From Gnetum montanum (Eukaryota; Streptophyta; Gnetopsida; Gnetales; Gnetaceae), in contig MNCI01003692.1 of assembly GCA_015680685.1 (NCBI GenBank), forward strand, positions 1,743 to 65,742: a stretch of 64,000 nt of DNA, read 5' to 3'. The notes under the pieces are model-generated. The model did not search any database. It was not told the origin of the DNA and saw only the letters and a program-made list of their open reading frames with translations. The position numbers and the translations under genes were made by a program. Position 1 is the stretch's first letter, and the number at the start of each line of letters is the position of its first letter. This document shows positions 34,750-46,123 of the stretch, one piece after another.

Positions 34750-35800
34750 CTTAATAAAATTTATCTTTCCAAAGAAAGATCTAAGCGACTTTTTATTCAT
34801 TGGATGCTCAATATTTGGCACTGTTTGAATTCATGTGTCATCTATAGCAATTCCTTCTTAAGATATTACATAACCTAGCAAACTTTCAGATTTAACCTTG
34901 AAGATACATTTCTTAGGATTTAATGAAATACCATACTCAAAAAATCTATCAACAATTTATTGAAGAGGACCAATATGATTTTCCTTCCTTTTCAAATAAA
35001 TAATGATATCATCTAAATAAACCATGATGAACTTGCTATCAAATTTTTAAAAACTAAGTTCATGGCTCTTTGGAAAGTAGCTCTAGTATTTGATAATCCA
35101 AATGGCATTCTTTTGTAAGCAACTGTCCCCCATTTGGTGATAAATGTTATTTTATATCTATCATCCTTATCTACCATAATCTAATTATAGCTTGAAAGTC
35201 CATCTAATAAGGAGTACACCTAACATCCTAATACTTTGATCAACATTTCATAAATTTTAGGAAGTGGGTACGTATCTCTTTTAGAGGCTTCATTCAAATT
35301 TCTGAAATCCACACAAAGCCTACTATCACCATTATTCTTTCTTACTGGAACAAGATTAGTAAGCCATGTTGAATATTGGACTAGATATATGATTTGAGCC
35401 TAAAATAGCTTCTTAATCTCAGCTTCTATAGCTAGTACAAATGATGGATTAAATTTCCTTTATTTTTGATTAACCATCTTACAACCATTTATTAAAGAAA
35501 TTTTATGTGTCATCACATCAGGTCTAAAAGCTTTAATATCATAATAAGACCAAGAAAAACTCTCTAAATTATTTTTCAATAGTAATAACAAATTTTTCCT
35601 AAAAACTAATATACCTTCCTTTGTGACATTTAACATCTATGATATCTCAATAGATCTGAGATTCACTATTTCATAAACTTGATCATTAGAATTTTGTATA
35701 TCTATCCCTATGTGCATATTTTTACTAAACTCGTGTTCATAACCAATCACCTTTTTAGGAATCAAATTATACCTAGAACTTGATGTTGTTTTAGGTGTAA
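34750..35800 (-). pseudogene. Reverse transcriptase and upstream linker, element G
   Basis: The linker ESFSWSYYDIKAFRPDVMTHKI (family: DVFAWSY.DMPG..P..V.H.I) is followed by TNLVPVRKNNGDSRLCVDFRNLNEASKRDTYPLP, KWGTVAYKRMPFGLSNTRATFQRAMN and VYLDDIIIY (about 35005-35028, catalytic Asp pair intact). Stops interrupt it. This would be the element's cDNA-synthesising enzyme. Confidence 0.9.
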
Positions 35801-35864
35801 TTTGACTTTTGAATCCTTACTTATTCTTCAAGAACTTGAGCACTAGAATATCATCTTCAAATAC

Positions 35865-36300
35865 TTATAAATGTCTTATGTTATCTAGCACTAATGACTG
35901 ATGTTCATTCTTAATTACTAATCCTTCATAATATTTTATCCTTTTCTCATCTAATGTTGAAGCTACCTTTGCTAAATTATCCACTATATGATTATCTTTT
36001 CTACCTATACGTTCTATTTTATAATAATGAAACTGACCGAACATTTTGTAGACCAATTGTTTATAAGGCCACAAGAATGATCTTTTAACTACATAATTTC
36101 CCTTAACGTGTACACAAATCAATCTTAAATCTCCTTTTATAGTGATTAACTTAGTTCCCATTTTCAATGCTATTTTAATTTTAATACTTAAATATTTTTG
36201 GGGAATCATCTTTTACTAAAATTATTCTAATTATTTTTCCTTTAGAGTTACAAGAACCATCAAAGTACAATTTCCACTTGCTCTCATCTTGAGATTTCTT
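35865..36300 (-). pseudogene. Additional RNase H domain upstream of RT, element G
   Basis: WKLYFDGSCNSKGK (Asp at 36259-36261; family YFDGA/S) opens the fold. IALKMGTKLITIKGDLRLICVHV follows (family: AL.MGI..L.I.GDSQLVI.QV; Asp of GD retained, the usual Ser-Gln lost), then FLWPYKQLVYKMFGQFHYYKIERIGRKDNHIVDNLAKVAS (family: IPR.EN..AD.LA..AS), with the final Asp kept. This is the 'archaeal-like' second RNase H known in Tat-lineage elements, but there it usually lies between RNase H and integrase. Here it lies between protease and RT. Confidence 0.82.
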
Positions 36301-36479
36301 CTTTTTCAAGTTATAAGCTTCTTGAAGTATGCAGATTTTTCATTCAATAGCTCTTATTTCAACAACTTTGTTCTTCCCATTTGAAGTAACATTTTCCATC
36401 ATCAAAGTCTTACTATATATGTATACTTGATTTGACTCCCCTTTACAAGGTAGCCACATATGAGAATAATCTATTGATA

Positions 36480-36780
36480 TGTAACAAAAGACTGTGAATC
36501 TAGTATATCTAGTACTGAAATAGTTACTCTACTTTTTATACAGGGTTCAAAAGAAATTTCTAATAGAACATTTGGTAGCTAACCCACAATCTTCACTCTA
36601 ATTTTGTCTACTTAAACAATCTTCTTATTGGATTGTTCAGGAATCAAACCAAGTTTTCTGAATATAGATAATGGCATGATGGTATATGTAGTTCTAGAAT
36701 TAACCAAACAATTGTGAAGATACTTATCCTTTACTTTTATTGTCAAAAAAAAGAAGGAGCTTCTTTATCAAGAGTATAAT
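36480..36780 (-). pseudogene. Aspartic protease, element G
   Basis: Minus strand with stops. LHNCLVNSRTTYTIMPLSIFRKLGL corresponds to the retropepsin start (family: LVDSGAS.TLMPL..F.KLGL), with catalytic Asp replaced by Asn. VRVKIVG and VTISVLDILDS follow. Its place between gag and the extra RNase H fits gypsy order. Confidence 0.72.
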
Positions 36781-36899
36781 CATAGCTAGCTTTTGTTATC
36801 TTATGACTATTAGACACATAACTTAACTCTAAGTCTCCAACTCTCCTTTTATCTTTAATCAACTCTAAATCTTTTCTCTACTAATCTCCTATTTGCAAT

Positions 36900-38640
36900 A
36901 GTTAATATATACTGATGTTGGCCTTAAAATGTTTAAGATCCTCAATTAGATCATATTCTCCATCTTCATAAAAGCCTAGTTTCTTCATCCATTTATTAAG
37001 AGTTTGATTTTGAGTACTTAGCTCTCCTTGACCTTCTTTACTTTTATTTTCTCTCTTTCACTTATTTCAAAATTCTTTCTCTTAATGGATGGATTAAAAA
37101 TGATGTTTGAAGCTTTGGAAGTAGTTAATCATTCTTTTGATTGCAGATTAAATCTATTTTCTTCATTGTAATTACTAACATCATCTAACAATATATCCTC
37201 TTCAGAACTTAATATAGAAGATGTATCACTAGATTCATTATTAGACGCTTTGCTTACATGATGAACATTAGATAGCTCATTATCTAATTCAAAATCAAGG
37301 AATTTATACATAGCAAGATCATTTTCATCCTCCTTTTCTACCAACTTAGTATCTTGATGCTTATATTTTCTATTTTTCTTTTTTTCCTTGATTTAAGTTT
37401 TTGTCAAAGCTTTTTCTAGTTTCACTACTTTGTTGGATAAATCTTTCATTAACTATTCCTTCTCAGATTCTTTGCTTTCTAACTCTTACTCTATTTTAAT
37501 ATGAGATGGCCTCGATAATGCTTTAAGTTGAGCAAAATCTTGCACAAGAATCATCATTTTCTCTTCTCTTTTCTTAGTTTTGATAATTTCTCCATGGTTT
37601 AAGTTCAACTATTTTTCTAATTGTATAGCTTCACTAAAGTAATCTTTCAGTGTTGGCAAGTTTAGAGTTCTTTTTAACTAGATTGAAATATTAGGATTTA
37701 TAGCCTTAGGATAAGCATCTCGAAGCATTTCATTTGATGGTCTATATTTCCTTTGAAAGAGCTTTCAAATTCTTTGAAACTTAATGTTGAAGTCTCTAAT
37801 TGATTTTTTAACTCCTTACTTAGCTTGTACTACCCCATAGGAGAGTTGTTTCTAATCTAATTAATTGCCAAACTAAGCCAAGAAAAGACTTTTCATATCA
37901 TCCTAGCTTGTGACACTATTTCTTAGCAAGTTTGAATACCAAATTTGAGCCATATTATTTAAATTTTCCATAAAAAACCTACAAGCTTGATCTTAGTGTT
38001 GAATATTTGCATGAGCTAAAGCTAACTCGAATAGGTGAAGGTATTCTTTAGCCAAGTAAGCTTTTCTAGGAATAAAAGGCCTAGGAAAATATTTATAAAC
38101 TACCTAAGAAATATCATTGTAGTTTTGAAATCCTAATGATGTAANTTTTTTTTTTTTGAATAAAGGTCGGGCGAATTTTATATCAAAAAGGGAAGCGGTA
38201 TATGGTACAGCTCGGGCTCGGGCCAGGGTGGTATATCATTGTAGTTTTGAAATCCTAATGATGTAACTCTTTTCTAAGGATTTTCCATCCTATTAGAATT
38301 CCCTTTTATCATTGAACTCTTATACTTCTTTAACCTTCTCTTATAGACTAATAAACCAAATAAAAGAGGTTATTTCTTTATTCTTTTGGCTCTAATTCCA
38401 CTACTTATCCCAAACTCAAAAACCTTATTTTATTCTTCTTCTAATGTATAATCTATCTTATAATCAAAAATTTCCTTAAAACTTTAGAAATCTTCTAAAC
38501 TATTACTCTGTTTGATCTTTAAATCAAAATAATAGCTATGTTTCCTTCAAGCCCTACTAGAACCAAAAATAACTATTGGCATGCTAAGACTATCAAGCTC
38601 TTTGAATGTAATAAGCTATTAAATTATGAACTAAGATAAC
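36900..38640 (-). pseudogene. Gag region, element G
   Basis: From the right: ACRFFMENLNNMAQIWYSNLLRNSVTS-DDMKSLF (about 37890-37990) is the Retrotrans_gag motif (family: LF...L.G.A..WF..LP..SI.SW.DL...F). The downstream parts hold a charged coiled coil (LMKDLSNKVVKLEKALTK), and an acidic stretch at 37129-37344 (LDFELDNEL, SSDTSSILSSEEDILLDD). Many frames and stops. The gag is interrupted at 38145 by a short LINE insertion. Confidence 0.68.
38111..38266 (-). mobile_element. 88 bp 5'-truncated LINE insertion with 34 bp target duplication
   Basis: A perfect 34 bp direct repeat (38111-38144 and 38233-38266) flanks 88 bp. The insert begins (plus strand) with an ambiguous base and a run of about 12 T, so on the minus strand it ends in poly(A). 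The body is GC-rich (cccgagcccgagctg) and ends TATAAAATTCGCCCGACC before the tail. Poly(A), a long target duplication and extreme 5' truncation are the signature of LINE-type target-primed reverse transcription. It interrupts gag of element G, so it is younger. Confidence 0.9.
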
Positions 38641-38651
38641 AAATTTTCTAC

Positions 38652-38668
38652 CCTCCTTCTAGTGCCAA
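38652..38668 (-). other. Putative primer-binding site, element G
   Basis: The minus strand reads TGGCACTAGAAGGAGGG about six bases after the LTR end (GGTCACCAACA). Position and TGG start fit a PBS, but I cannot name the tRNA it would pair with. Confidence 0.6.
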
Positions 38669-40510
38669 ATGAACTGTTGGTGACCATTTTGGACTGCCAA
38701 CATTTTTCCTTAAGTCTCATGACTTTAAGGTAATGAGAAAGAAAGGTGTTCCTTAAAACAAGGTTTAGATGCTTGTTGGTCTTCTAGTAACACCAAGGCC
38801 TAGATACCTCCAAATAAACTTAGTGGTTATGAAATGAACTAAACTTTAGTATGTGTTTTTTGTTATAAATGTTGAAATTCTTGGTTTTGTGTATGAAACT
38901 ATAATTGGCTATCATAAAAGAAACTTAGCTAGCTTTGTCAAATACTATGAGTTATTAAATATTCTTGTTTGTCAAGTCACTTGGTCTATATAGTCCCTAT
39001 AGTATGCTACTTGAAGCACATAAGATTTCAGAAAAATCCTTCAGCACAATTCTACCAATCTACTTCTAATTTTCCCCAAACAAATAATTCCACAAAAAAA
39101 TTAGAAATAGAGTGAGATTCAAACATTTAGACAAGATAAATTGAATATGATGAAATGCTTCACAATAAAGCTATTCTAGTTCAATCTAAATATTATGAAT
39201 TGTCCAAACCCTTTGAGCCCAACAAACAATTTTCTAAAAGATAATCTTATTACACTACCAAAACACTTTGTAAATAACAACTAAAAGGTTTTGTTTGGCT
39301 AGTTAACAATTTTCAAGAACTACAAACAATAGAGTTATTAAATAAATTTGACAACTTCAAGATTGAAATATTAAGACACTAAAATTTTTTTAAAAATGAA
39401 GCTATTTCAAGAAAGTCAAAGTATCAAAGATTTTCTAGATTCTTTAGACTCAAATAGGCAATTTCAATAAGAAATTACTATTAAATTACTAAAGATGATT
39501 TTCTAAGACAACATAAGATCTTATATGTCAAAACTAATAGAAGTCTAATATTGTGCAAAAATAGAGCTATAAGAATAATCTAGAAAATTTCAAAATTAAA
39601 TGCCAAGCACAATACTATCTAGACCATTAGCTAAAAAACTAAGACAAAATGAGAAGAAAAGAACACAAGATTATAACAAAGCAACCAAATTAATGTCTTT
39701 AGCAATCCATGCTTTTACAATCTTCAATATTCTTCTAAGTATCTTCTCCTTAAAATTTTCCCTTCTTCATTCTACCCATCAAGCTATTTTCATAGTAGCC
39801 TTGGGTAGTTACAAACATCATAAGCAATTAAGGTAGGTCACAAATATCTAGGAATATTAACTCATCACCACCTTAAGAAGTTATAACTTCTATAGGAAGT
39901 TATGAGAAAATTGAGCCAAAGTTGACAAGTGTCTTCTTAGTTACANAAAAACTATAAGTTTTACTTGCAATTTTTAAAAAATCATTATTAAGGCTATGTG
40001 GCCTTAGGATCATGTAAGTCCATATTAGGTGTGCCTTTTAGCAACTGTGTAGGCTTTATGGTTATCATGCCACATACCATGCTATCTCTATCACACATAG
40101 CTCTTGCACATATTTTGCTCCCTACTTTTGTTCCTAGATCCTTTTGCCATTGAGGTCTTATGGCTATGCTTTTGGCAAGCATGGCGTCTATACTGATGTT
40201 ATCTTCAATTTTTACAGTTGGATGATGATGTTATTATGCTTGATGATGCTTCAAAATGGCTACCAATGACATCAAGTAGAATAAATGTAGTAATAAATTG
40301 CAAATTCAGGTCCTCCTATGATTTTTGCTATGCTAATACATTGCAGCGACATGATCCTTTCTCTAGCAAAACTCTATGTGTGCGAGGAACTAAAATTGAA
40401 GAGGAGCTACCATTAGGAATTATGGTATCACCATCTATGTGGAAAATCCTACTGTATTGGATCCCCATGTAGATTCTTCCTATGATAGAATCTTTACCCT
40501 TTTCCTAGGG

Positions 40511-41475
40511 TGATGAGCGTCAAAGTGTCACATAGAAGGACCCTTGTTGACATGGCCTCATAAACGAGCCCTCGTCGATGGGGCTCTATGTATGTGGTGT
40601 TGTCCCATTGAGAGGGTCATGTCAACGTAGCATTTGCTACATCTACAAGGCCCCATCAACATGGCCCTATAGCAAAATATATAAATATGAGCTCATAGCT
40701 ATGTTTATGGAGAGTAACTTCATAGTAGTAGCTAAACTCTTGCAGTTTTTACATTCAAAAGTTAGAATATTTTCTCAAGTGCCCATAGCAAGAGTCACTG
40801 AGTGTATGGATCTTTATTCAAGCATTGTTGTACCTAAACATGATAATCTGTGTGGCAATAAAGATGAGCTTCTTGATAACCCTTGCAACATTTTGGATAG
40901 TGTAAATGTTTCATTCATGTATTTAATGCTTTTAGTTATTTATTCAATGTTTCTCAATAATTAAGATAATTGAGTAATTAAGTAAGATAAGCTAAATAGC
41001 GATTAAGTAAACACATAAATACAACTGCTTTAAGTACAAACATGTATCCATTTGGTAATCCCAGTAATGTTATTGCTTGGTTCGCTTGATAGCATAGCGC
41101 TTGGTAACCCAACAATGGATACGTGGGTTTAGAATGTGTGCGGAAAGTGGCACCAAATACTTATGTTAGGAGTAGTTAGAAACTAGTTAAGTGGTTAAAT
41201 TTAATTAGTTATTAAATTACTTCATCTCTTTACTTTATGTACCAAATAACATAAAACATAAAACAATAAAAATCATATTCCTTGATTAGACTTAACCATA
41301 CCTTTGCACATCACAAGTGTAATTTGGAAGATAATGAATGATCTTTATGGCAAGGTTCACTTTCTAGATAACAAGTGTACTGAAAAACATAGAGTCCATA
41401 GAATTTGACTAGATCATGCATGGATGCTTCATGATTTGTATGGTTGAGCATAGGGGTACCTTTCACCACTCATCA
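40511..41475 (+). mobile_element. Solo LTR of the C/I family
   Basis: Begins TGATGAGCG and ends CACTCATCA, so the termini form a perfect 7 bp inverted repeat. It is flanked by exact 5 bp duplications taggg (40506-40510 and 41476-41480). The 3' half matches LTRs of elements C and I (blocks 'atttggtaatcccagtaa', 'aaaatcatat', 'aggggtacct'). No internal sequence is present, so it is a product of LTR-LTR recombination. The left LTR of G lacks it at the same position, confirming insertion. Confidence 0.9.
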
Positions 41476-42049
41476 TAGGGTTTTCGAACATGTTGGATAC
41501 CTTAAAAAGAGCAAAATAGCAGCTGTAATAGAGCATGATTCTAACATATATGTTAAACAACCTTGCCATTCTCTTATAATGATGACCATTTTTTAGGGCT
41601 TTTGGCACATTATATTTGAATATGAAATAGAATTTTTGTTGCTCAAAATAGTTGCAGTAGTCATTTGAATAAGTTAAACAAGATTGAAAAATTTTTTTAT
41701 GTTGCAAAAGAAGATAGCAAAGCTGAGAAACAATGAGTTGCAAGTGACTTCAATCTTCTAGACAAAGTAAGTTGTGCTCCTGTGCAAGTTTTGAGATCAA
41801 TTTCATGACATCTTATTTAACCTTTCCTCTTTTAAATCTTATTCTATAATGTTATTGGTTGTTGTAGTTTAGGCTCAAGTATCATCACTGCATTTTGCAT
41901 TTTCATTTCTTTTTCTTGTAGCAACAACTTCTCCTCCTAGGATGATGAAATTTTAGAAAAGTCAACCCATTTTTCAACAACCATTAAACAAGAATCTTGT
42001 CAATTCTATTAACACTACATCAAAAATATGGCTTTATCTAGCAAAAATT

Positions 42050-42304
42050 TCATTGAAATCTACTCGAGCTGCTAAACTTGATAATTTTTCTCTTTTCTTC
42101 TTCAAGGTCTACAAAATCAACTAAATTTTGACCACCATTTGGAGGCCATTGTAAATTGAATACTACATCATGATTCACAATGGCCTCTTCCACAAAAGAA
42201 TACACAACATAACAATGAATCTTTATGGCATCCATCAAACATGTAGTTACTTTTCTAGTTTTTCCAAGAAGTTCTTGCATAGTTTTTGAAGTATGTAGAT
42301 GCAC
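42050..42304 (-). pseudogene. Acinus-like RNA-binding domain fragment in 5' LTR of G
   Basis: 84 residues: TSKTMQELLGKTRKVTT, IKIHCYVVYSFVEEAI and VVFNLQWPPNGGQNLVDFVD. It is closer than the left copy to the Acinus RRM consensus at LQWPPNGG. Both copies keep the RNP1-equivalent block HCYVVYSFVEEA. A shared downstream EEEKRKIIKFSSSS tail also suggests coding origin. Confidence 0.75.
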
Positions 42305-42892
42305 AAATTTATGTTGTTTTTGATCATCATGATTCTTTGAGTATCTGATTTATTACTAAATCTAGAACTAGTAGACTTATGCAAATCAAAAGCTAATGGT
42401 GACACAGTTGTAAGTGCATTATCTTGCATTTGCAAATCTTTTTCTAGTTCTTGATTACTTCCAAAGTTCCATCTTAGCTATTATTATCATATTTTTTTTT
42501 TACATAGGAAAATCAAATCACAAATTTTTCATCCTTTGGCTAGAAACCATTTTTGCAATTTTCCTTTCTCCAGTAGAAACTAAGCTTTCATTAATTCCAT
42601 TTTTTATCATACCTTTGGTTTTTTGATTTGAACTTTTGAACACTTTGTACCAAGCCTAGAATGTGTGCACCTTGAATATAGAGTGCTTGCCATTCATTTT
42701 TCTTCAACAATGTTCATATTCTAATCATGCTTCTCACTATTGCCCTTTGAAATAATCTTTTTCTTTTTTTTTTCTCTTTTTGCTAGAGTATTATCTTCCA
42801 ATCACCAATAAAAGTTAGAATGGGCAATTTAATTTTTAACATTATTTCATAAAATCTGCTCCATCATATGGTATAAATGTGACAATAGAGAG

Positions 42893-45460
42893 AAACCTAG
42901 TTTCTTTAAGATAATTAAGGATGATAACAAAATACAACTATAACAAAAGTTAGAAAATAATATTTAAACACTTTTCATTCCAAAGATTTGATACATGTAA
43001 GAAAATATAATAAGGCAACTAAATAACAATTAAAACAACCTTTTCTATATGTATTATAAATCCCCAACAAGAAACATTGAAAGGTGCATGTTTATAAATA
43101 TAGGTTCTTGAAGATTTTCAGCTTATTTGAGAGCACAAATCACATAAAATAGGTATACAAGCATCCATTTCCAGACCTAATTCTAAATACACTCGAAAAA
43201 TGCATTTTATCAAACGAATGGACAAGGAAAACTTGGCCTCAAATAATGTACAATAACCCCTATCCATTTCTATAAGTAAGTGGCCCTTCTCTCCTTTGTA
43301 ACATGATGAAATATCTTGATGAAGAAGATCACTTCATTATTTTGATGAATTGATGATTCTCATGATGATTGATGATATTTAATAATCACTTTCACAACCA
43401 TCATCTCATCATGCACACTCTTTATTCTCATCAACTTATCACCAATTTCATTAATAAAAATTACTAGTTTCATCACTATAATCTTTAATTTGATGAAAAA
43501 ACAATATAATTTTATCCTTTGAGCTATTTTAAGGATTAGACTATCTATTGCCAAATATTTTTTAAGAACTTTAGTCCTAAATATTTTGAATTTTTCACTA
43601 TAGCAACTCTAACATATAGAATAAATTTCTTTGAACAAATGACAAATCCCCAATCAATCTTTATATGAGGTATTCAAGCTATCCATATAAGTTCTAGGAA
43701 AGTCTATAGAACAAGTTTCCAAGTTACATAATTATTGAACATATTTATTGTACTTAAGATTTATTGCTACTGATGCATTTTGCATAAGTTAATTTGTGAA
43801 ACATATCCTTTGGTTCTATATAAATGTAATAAAAATGTTAGTTAAATTTAGTTTAGAATAATGGAAAAGAAAGGATAGAAGAACACTTAATAATTTTTTT
43901 TAGAAGCCTTAAAATAATAAAGATCAAGGTACATTATCAACATCATCATTGAATTGGTTATATTATTATCCTTTATAATGCCCTTAGAAGAAGTCTCAAA
44001 TATCATCCATTTACAAAAATTAAGTGTTGTTTCTAGAAGTTAAGAGAACAAAGGAATTAAAATTACCTTTGTCTTAAAGATAATGAATTATTCTTAGACT
44101 CTGCTATCAACAAAATTATTAGAACATCTAAAAACTATTAGCCTTTTTTATCAGTACTCATTGGAGTAAAGATTTGTCAAATTATATTGGATTGTAATAA
44201 ATTTAGAAGATTCATCACTTTTATACTCATTCTCATGCTTGCATAATTTAAAAGAAATTGTTTAGTACATCATACGAACTCATAAGATAAATATTTTTTC
44301 TTAAAATATTATTTATGGATGTTTCAATCTTTTAAATTCTATAAAAACTATCTTGCATTTTGTTGTCATCTTTCATCAGTTTGTGAAAACCTTCACAATT
44401 TTGAGGTTTCTAATAATTGGAATTGGTCATGGAATATTTAATTTCAAGATCATCAAAATACAATCAATTACATTTCTTCTTTAACTAAGAATTAAAAGAT
44501 TTTCTTCTTCAAATAAGAATTACTATTGCACTTTGAAAATTAAAAGTACCTCCAAGATATTTTATTTTACATGATGCTTTTACTGTTAAGGCTTTCTTAT
44601 TAGTCTTGCATCTTGATTTTAAAGATCCTTTGTACCCACATTACAGTGTTGAAGAAACCTTTCAACATATATTTTGGATTTTCAAAGTTACAATCTTAAA
44701 GTTGAGATTAGTTATAAATAAGTTTTATATGGTAACAAATCCCTCAAGAATTTTCTTTCTTTAGAATGGATCTCTCCACTTAAACAAGGATTATTACTCG
44801 ATATGCAACAATAAGTTTTGAAATATATAAGCTTAGAAATGATGTATTTTTTAACAGCTGTAGTTAAGAATCTTTCTTCATAAATCTTAAGTTCTAGCTT
44901 GTCTTCTCATTGACCCTCATTTTTAAAGCTATCTTATCATCTTTTATATACTAGATTTGTTTAGAATATGAAAAATAGCTTTTCTTCTTTCAAGTCACAA
45001 CAATCTTTCATATGTTGAAGATTTTATATGTTCTAGGAAACTTAACATGCTAGTTTATGTCTATATGCACTTATGCCATGAACTTTAGTATATATCGTCA
45101 TAGAATACAATAATCTCTACAATATGTATCAATTTAGTTATGTTTAATTAAGTAGATGAACTAATAATAACTAATCATTGTGTCTATTCATTCTTTGGGC
45201 GTGATTGTCCTATTATAACTATATAAGTGGTAATCTTGATCCAATAACAATACAGCAACAATGTTCAATATGAAGTACAACACAATATTTATATTATAAC
45301 AAACACACTTGGTTACCTTAATCTTATTTGTTACTTTTTAGTTTATGTTTTTATGTTTGACATGTATAATATTATGGACTTATTTATATTTTACAAATCA
45401 TGTTTATCTAGTCATGAAATTTTTTCTATTATATCCTAGACTTGGTGATTAACATCACAA
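42893..45460. other. AT-rich stretch with no recognisable gene
   Basis: About 2.6 kb. Only short open frames of skewed composition. Around 43325-43460 there is low-complexity 'gatgatt' sequence. I saw no convincing domain on either strand. Confidence 0.5.
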
Positions 45461-45495
45461 AAGTTTAACATGGTATTAGAGTAGATTTTTGATGG
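45180..45495 (+). repeat. Possible LTR end with primer-binding-like site
   Basis: A TATA-like 'actatataagtgg' (about 45218) is followed by a T-rich stretch ending 'aacatcaca' and then TGGTATTAGAGTAGA (45474-45488), which resembles the copia PBS TGGTATCAGAGCAGA with two C-to-T changes. No partner LTR or gag was found, so this is a weak call. Confidence 0.35.
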
Positions 45496-45769
45496 CTTTT
45501 GAACTACCACAATGAAGTACTCATGGTATTGTAGTCCTTAGGTGCATTTAATGTGATAGTAAGTACTAGCTTAATTATATATTTATAATATATATTTATA
45601 ATTTGGCTGAGAATCATCTTGATAGAGAAGTAATAAGGTATTTAAATTAAATATTTCATGACTTTTGAACAAAGAACAAGATTTATAAAATATAATTTTC
45701 ATAATTTCTAATAAAAACAAGAGTTGTACGAAATGTTTCATAATCACTACAATCAAGAATAAAGTATTT

Positions 45770-45836
45770 TCATCATTTATGGTATATTCTTACTCTCATC
45801 CTTTGCCCTCGTATACTGAAATGTACGTTCAACTTT
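45770..45836 (-). pseudogene. Probable continuation of the TIR-type sequence left of LINE H
   Basis: Across the target duplication the minus strand reads KVERTFQYTRAKDESKNIP and then a stop. Position, strand and the duplication make it the DNA that joined the TIR fragment before LINE H inserted. The protein match itself is weak. Confidence 0.45.
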
Positions 45837-46123
45837 TTCGGAAAAAGGTCGAGAGAAATCTATTTCAGAAAAAAGAAAGAGCTACACCGGCGCGTAGCGC
45901 GGGCCAGCAACCGCAGCCCCACCGCAACCAAGGTAAAAAGAATACCCTGAAAGGGCCAAACAGAAAACCGACAGACCACCTCCTCCCCACCGCAGGCATC
46001 CCAACAGGCGGGCAGGCGACCACCAACCCCGGCGAACAGGAGGGAAGACCCCCAGACAAAAACGGACACCACCAAAGAAAAGGAGGAGAACAGAGAGAAC
46101 AGAAAACAGTCTCTTTTAGAAAA

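Larger units (their letters stand above)
28627..42887 (-). mobile_element. Ty3/gypsy element G with about 3.3 kb LTRs
   Basis: 14.3 kb on the minus strand. LTRs at 28627-31985 and 38675-42887 (the right one enlarged by a solo LTR insertion) end in TGTTG/CAACA-type inverted repeats. Flanking 5-mers are gaaag (28622-28626) and gagag (42888-42892). Order from the 5' end (right): PBS, gag, protease, an RNase H domain, RT, RNase H, integrase, purine tract. Both LTRs contain a non-retroviral coding fragment. Stops in every domain show it is dead. Confidence 0.88.
38675..42887 (-). repeat. 5' LTR of gypsy element G, enlarged by a solo LTR
   Basis: Aligns end to end with 28627-31985. Differences include the 965 bp solo LTR (40511-41475) and a deletion of about 125 bp at the ambiguous base 39946. 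It carries the second copies of the Acinus-like fragment (42050-42304) and of the unidentified frames (39994-40182 minus, 40218-40472 plus). Confidence 0.85.

Noticed and set aside
44060-45000. Possible LRR part of the TIR-type gene left of LINE H
   Set aside because: A few 'NLKIVKVF'-like blocks can be read on the minus strand but there is no regular LRR period and stops are dense.
45779-45836. Upstream ATG at 45779 extending LINE ORF1 to 299 residues
   Set aside because: The LINE begins at 45837, after the target duplication, so the first 58 bases are flanking DNA. The ATG at 46124 is the first in that frame inside the element.
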